Origin: an uncultured Lachnospiraceae bacterium
Lineage (GTDB): Bacteria > Bacillota > Clostridia > Lachnospirales > Lachnospiraceae
NCBI GenBank assembly: GCA_934402515.1
Contig: CAKRTZ010000049.1
Location: forward strand, 1 to 16,607
Direction of reading: 5' to 3'
DNA length: 16,607 nt
The notes below the pieces were generated by a model. That model did no database searches, was not told the origin of the DNA, and worked only from the letters and a program-made list of their open reading frames with translations. This document shows, piece by piece, positions 13,433 through 16,607 of the stretch. Each line of letters opens with the position of its first letter. Positions within the stretch are counted from its first letter, which is position 1. The position numbers and the translations under genes are program-made.

Positions 13433-14424
13433 AAGTATCTCTCGAATTCCTCTAAAAAGTGTTGTTTCTCTGCTTCCTGTGCCAGGAGATTCTGCAGCTT
13501 TTCGCCGTTTCTGCCGGGCACCCAGCTTTTTCCTTTATTGTAATAGAAATTGACGATTTTCCAGAACTTCTCCGGATAGGCAAACCGGTAGTACAGTTCC
13601 TGGAAATCTCTGGCCTCCATGGTGCGTTCCTTCTGGTAGTGCTCCACAATCTGGCGGGCGCCTGCCACGGACCAGCCGTTTTTCTCAAAAAATTTCCGCA
13701 TAAAACGGTACAGATCCCGCATCTGGCTGCCGGTGCCGCACTTCTCAAAATTGATGACAAAGGCATCCCTGTCTTTTAAGAGCAGATTGTGATGCTGCAA
13801 ATCCCCGTGGCATACCGGCACCTGCGCTTCTGGCCGTTCACCGAAGGATTCTTCCATGGAAGAATCCATGCTGGCTGCCTGTCGGGCAATCTCCTCCGCC
13901 TGGCGGAAAAAGGGCTCATAGTTTTGGGATAAAAATAACTCAAAATCCGTTTTCTGTCCACGATTTTTCAAAAATTTACGAACCTTGCGAAGCTCTCTGC
14001 CCCGCTTTTCAAATTCCTGGGAAAGGGTGGGAAGCTGCTGCCCTTCAGTCTCCTGACGCGGGAGGTGCATCGCCTTGTGCAGCCGTGCCATCACTTCCGT
14101 CATCCGCAGAATTTCTTCCCGGTCGCGGATGTTGCACTCCCGCCCCTCCACATAGGATTTGCACAGATAGGCCGTGCCGTCTGTGTCCACGGTGAGAAGC
14201 TCCCCTTCCTTGTTGGGCAGAATGGTTTCAGCCCCGGTAAAGCCCGACTCCCGGATTTGCCGGCACACCTTATCCTGAAACAGGATTTTCTCTCTGGGTC
14301 CCATGTATTCCTTTAAGATAAACAGACCCTGGGCAGAGTCGCACACAAAGGCATCCCGTCCCCTCCAGGTCCGCAGGATTTCCAACTCATACTGCTCCAG
14401 CAGACTGACAGCGTTGCTATTCAC
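13429..14424 (-). CDS. CotS-family spore coat protein (kinase-like fold)
   Basis: A 331-residue protein of the CotS/YsxE group, related to aminoglycoside phosphotransferases and choline kinases. Visible features are FILKEY with a candidate nucleotide lysine K38, the catalytic-loop-like CHGDLQHHN (205-213) and DLYRFMRKFFEK after it. The usual metal-binding Asp in the following I-D-F segment is Asn (VINFEKC, N225), so catalysis may be lost or altered. In B. subtilis, CotS proteins are inner-coat components of unknown biochemical activity. The start is GTG at 14422-14424 with a six-G ribosome site. A sigma-E-type promoter lies at 14455-14483. It overlaps the PEGA gene downstream. The spore-coat family is well supported; whether it is an active kinase is unknown. 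Confidence 0.85.
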   Translation of the reverse strand: MNSNAVSLLEQYELEILRTWRGRDAFVCDSAQGLFILKEYMGPREKILFQDKVCRQIRESGFTGAETILPNKEGELLTVDTDGTAYLCKSYVEGRECNIRDREEILRMTEVMARLHKAMHLPRQETEGQQLPTLSQEFEKRGRELRKVRKFLKNRGQKTDFELFLSQNYEPFFRQAEEIARQAASMDSSMEESFGERPEAQVPVCHGDLQHHNLLLKDRDAFVINFEKCGTGSQMRDLYRFMRKFFEKNGWSVAGARQIVEHYQKERTMEARDFQELYYRFAYPEKFWKIVNFYYNKGKSWVPGRNGEKLQNLLAQEAEKQHFLEEFERYL

Positions 14425-14454
14425 TTGTTTCCCCCCTATGGTTATTTCTAACCT

Positions 14455-14483
14455 ATCTTATGAGGGTGTTATCGTAAATATTC
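14455..14483 (-). promoter_or_regulatory. Sigma-E-type (mother cell) promoter before the CotS-family gene
   Basis: On the minus strand GAATATT (14483-14477) fully matches the sigma-E -35 consensus KMATATT. After 14 bases, CATAAGAT (14462-14455) matches CATACAAT at 6 of 8; the extended CATAAGATA also fits the sigma-K -10 CATAnnnTA. Predicted transcription starts near 14447, about 22 bases before the GTG. The sites are seen; sporulation control is inferred from B. subtilis consensus sequences. Confidence 0.6.
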
Positions 14484-14490
14484 AAGTGTT

Positions 14491-15810
14491 TTACTGCCGG
14501 ATGGATTGCAGCAAATACTCCTTATTATTATGCTCCGGGTGTTCCAGCACATCCTGGAGCATTTCATTGAGGATTCTGCCCAGTTCCGGTCCCGGTGTGC
14601 AGCCTGCCTGGATTAAATCCCTGCCGGTCACTGCCAGGTCTTTTAAGGACAGACATTCTTTATCTTTCAGAATCTCCTGATAAAGTTCTCCCACTCTGGC
14701 GATCCACTCCAGCTTTTCCTCCCGCTCATAAAGGCTCTGCGCCATGGTGTCCGCCTCTTTTACCTGTAACAGCATGGGAAAAAGATCCTCTCCCACTTTC
14801 CACACAGCCCGGCGCACACTGCGCCGCTCTGCAGGAAAACGGTAGTCATGAAAACCGATCAGCTTCGATACAATGCGGATCGTCTCGTTGTCAAATTTCA
14901 GACGCCGCAGAATCACCTTCGCCATCTCTGCGCTGGCCTCCTGATGGCCGTGGAAATGGTCGATGCCCTGCTCATCCGTCCTTTTCTTTTCCGGTTTCGC
15001 GATGTCGTGTAACAGCATGGCGAGCCGGAGATAACGGTTGGAAGGAATGGCGAGCATGCTGTGCAGAATATGCTCTCCCACGGTGTAGCAGTGGTGGGGA
15101 TTGTGCTGTTCCGTCTCCATGCAACGATCAAACTCCGGCAAAACCACTTTGGTGATGCCGGTTTCATAAGCCACCCGCAGATAATCTGGGTGCATGGACT
15201 CCACTAATTTCACAAGTTCCACCTGGATCCGCTCTGCGCTGACATGTTTCAAATTGGGTGCCAATTTCCGGATGGCAGCCTTTGTGGCAGGCTCAATCTC
15301 ATACCCTAACTGGGCAGAGAACCGCACCGCCCGCATCATCCGCAGGGCATCCTCGGAAAACCGTTCTTCGGGGCTGCCCACACAGCGGATAATCCCCTCG
15401 TCCAAATCCTCCATGCCACCGAATTCGTCGATAATGCCCGCCCTTGGATTCCACGCCATGGCGTTGATGGTAAAATCCCGGCGTTTCAAATCCTCGGTGA
15501 GCAGAGGGGTGAAAATCACTTCCTTGGGATGCCGGCTGTCCTCATACTCCCCATCAATCCGATAAGTGGTCACCTCATAGCCCACATGCTCCAGCATCAC
15601 CGTCACGGTGCCGTGCTGGATGCCGGTGTCGATGGTATGGGAAAAGAGCGTCTTTACCTGTTCCGGGCGGGCGGAGGTGGTAATGTCCCAGTCACTGGGA
15701 TTCCGCCCCAGCAGGCTGTCACGGACACAGCCACCAACCGCGTAAGCCTCAAAGCCCGCCTGCTCCAGTGTCTCTATGATTTTCATTACAGAAATAGGTG
15801 CATCTATCAT
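14491..15810 (-). CDS. cca: CCA tRNA nucleotidyltransferase with HD domain
   Basis: A 439-residue class II CCA-adding enzyme that builds or repairs the 3' CCA end of tRNAs. The head domain has VGGCVRD (25-31), the catalytic D40-W-D42 and RRDFTINAMA (110-119); EDALRMMRAVRF (153-164) is the neck motif. A metal-binding HD domain (LLHDIAKP, H268-D269) follows, as in clostridial forms that may also have phosphatase or phosphodiesterase activity. The ATG overlaps the stop of the upstream HAD gene by 4 bases; an AAGGAG lies about 14 bases upstream, slightly far. No terminator was found between it and the CotS-type gene. Confidence 0.96.
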   Translation of the reverse strand: MIDAPISVMKIIETLEQAGFEAYAVGGCVRDSLLGRNPSDWDITTSARPEQVKTLFSHTIDTGIQHGTVTVMLEHVGYEVTTYRIDGEYEDSRHPKEVIFTPLLTEDLKRRDFTINAMAWNPRAGIIDEFGGMEDLDEGIIRCVGSPEERFSEDALRMMRAVRFSAQLGYEIEPATKAAIRKLAPNLKHVSAERIQVELVKLVESMHPDYLRVAYETGITKVVLPEFDRCMETEQHNPHHCYTVGEHILHSMLAIPSNRYLRLAMLLHDIAKPEKKRTDEQGIDHFHGHQEASAEMAKVILRRLKFDNETIRIVSKLIGFHDYRFPAERRSVRRAVWKVGEDLFPMLLQVKEADTMAQSLYEREEKLEWIARVGELYQEILKDKECLSLKDLAVTGRDLIQAGCTPGPELGRILNEMLQDVLEHPEHNNKEYLLQSIRQ

Positions 15811-16598
15811 AAATAAGGAATAATCTCCTTTACGGAATCAAAAATCAGGTGTGGCTCCACATCCGACTGTGCCACATCCTCCATGGTTGCCTCGCCGCTG
15901 AGTACCAGCATACTGTAAAGCCCGTTGTTTCTCCCCGCAGCCACATCGGTGTACAGGCGGTCACCAATCATAATCACCTGATCCTTGGGCAGCCGGATGC
16001 GGTCAATGAGATAATCCACAATATCCCCGTTGGGCTTTCCGATAATCCGGTCGGGATAGCGGAATGCGGAGGCATGGATAAAGGCGTGGATTGCCCCGGC
16101 ATCGGGAATAAATCCGGTTTCTGTGGGGCAGTTATAATCGGGATGGGTGGAAAGGTAAGGCAGTCCTGCCCGGACAAAGTCACAGACCTTGCACATTTTG
16201 GCATAGTCTAAGGTGGTGTCAAATCCCACCACAACCACCTCGGGGTTTTCCTCCTCTAACCGGATTCCTTCCTGCTCAAACTCCGCTTTTAACAGTTCGT
16301 TTCCCAACAGGAACACCTTTTTTCCGGAAAAATGCTTCTGTAAATAGAAAATAGTCGCCTGTCCGGAGGTGACAATCTGTTCCTTCGTCACATCCAGTCC
16401 CATGCGGTGCAGCTTGTCCACATACACCTCCGGATTTTTAGAGGAATTGTTGGTGAGAAAGACATAGCGTTTCCCTGCCTCCTCCACCTTATGAAGAAAG
16501 TCTTTCGCACCGTCTATCCACTGCTCTCCCAGATAGATGGTGCCGTCCATATCCAGGGCAAAGCACTGGATTTTGCTTAAAATCTGTTTCTGATCCAC
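15807..16598 (-). CDS. HAD-IIA sugar-phosphatase (NagD/AraL-like)
   Basis: A 263-residue haloacid-dehalogenase phosphatase of the IIA group. Motif I DMDGTIYLG (nucleophile D16, acid D18), motif II LTNNSS (48-53), K188 in IIGKPNGD and motif IV IGDRLYTDV (211-219) are all present, with a large cap domain between motifs II and III. Such enzymes dephosphorylate small sugar phosphates or nucleotides, and many clear toxic metabolic side products; the substrate cannot be told from sequence. The visible start is GTG at 16596-16598, but the frame stays open to the window edge (three more codons), so a start outside the window is possible. It is co-translated with cca. Confidence 0.93.
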   Translation of the reverse strand: MDQKQILSKIQCFALDMDGTIYLGEQWIDGAKDFLHKVEEAGKRYVFLTNNSSKNPEVYVDKLHRMGLDVTKEQIVTSGQATIFYLQKHFSGKKVFLLGNELLKAEFEQEGIRLEEENPEVVVVGFDTTLDYAKMCKVCDFVRAGLPYLSTHPDYNCPTETGFIPDAGAIHAFIHASAFRYPDRIIGKPNGDIVDYLIDRIRLPKDQVIMIGDRLYTDVAAGRNNGLYSMLVLSGEATMEDVAQSDVEPHLIFDSVKEIIPYL

Positions 16599-16607
16599 AT
16601 TGATGTC

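Noticed and set aside
1..16607. CRISPR arrays, insertion sequences, tRNA or rRNA genes
   Set aside because: No regularly spaced repeats, transposase frames, long terminal inverted repeats or tRNA-like sequences were seen by eye on either strand.

Overview
The window looks like chromosomal DNA of a spore-forming, low-to-moderate G+C Firmicute, most likely a Lachnospiraceae-type clostridium. The reasons are sporulation genes (spoIIE, yabP, yabQ, a CotS-type coat gene), sigma-A promoters with TTGACA/TATAAT elements, strong AGGAGG ribosome sites, and a gene order that follows the Bacillus subtilis rqcP-yabP-yabQ-divIC-spoIIE-tilS-hpt-ftsH block. The family-level assignment is inference from protein style, not a search.

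Region 1 (1-2320) is very AT-rich and differs from the rest. It holds the first 42 codons of an AgrB-like gene running off the left edge on the minus strand. Divergent from it on the plus strand is an AgrA/AgrC-type pair: a LytTR response regulator overlapped by a membrane GHKL histidine kinase. This looks like a peptide quorum-sensing locus whose agrD peptide gene, if present, lies outside the window. A bidirectional terminator (2286-2322) closes it.

Region 2 (2332-4762) is an intracellular GH13 alpha-glycosidase on the minus strand with its own extended -10 promoter. The 256 bp upstream contain a terminator and a second promoter-like sequence that together could define a small RNA of about 95 nt.

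Region 3 (4763-11897), all minus strand, is the conserved housekeeping and sporulation cluster. In transcription order: hup (own TTGACA-17-TATAAA promoter and terminator), then rqcP-yabP-yabQ-divIC (extended -10 promoter, ending in a terminator over the divIC stop), then spoIIE-tilS-hpt-ftsH. spoIIE is preceded by a TTGACA-21-TATAAT promoter, the unusual spacing of Spo0A-activated sigma-A promoters. The gene behind it encodes only the cytosolic regulatory and PP2C phosphatase parts of SpoIIE, with no membrane domain.

Region 4 (12050-16607), also minus strand, starts with a HAD-IIA phosphatase gene overlapping cca (CCA-adding enzyme). A CotS-family gene overlapping a membrane-anchored PEGA-domain gene follows. 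The 66 bp before the CotS gene carry a good sigma-E-type promoter, so this pair is probably a mother-cell sporulation operon.

The observations most worth a second look are the soluble SpoIIE behind a 21-bp-spaced promoter, the sigma-E-type cotS/PEGA operon, the divergent agr locus in foreign-looking DNA, and several unexplained RNA hairpins in the intergenic gaps.
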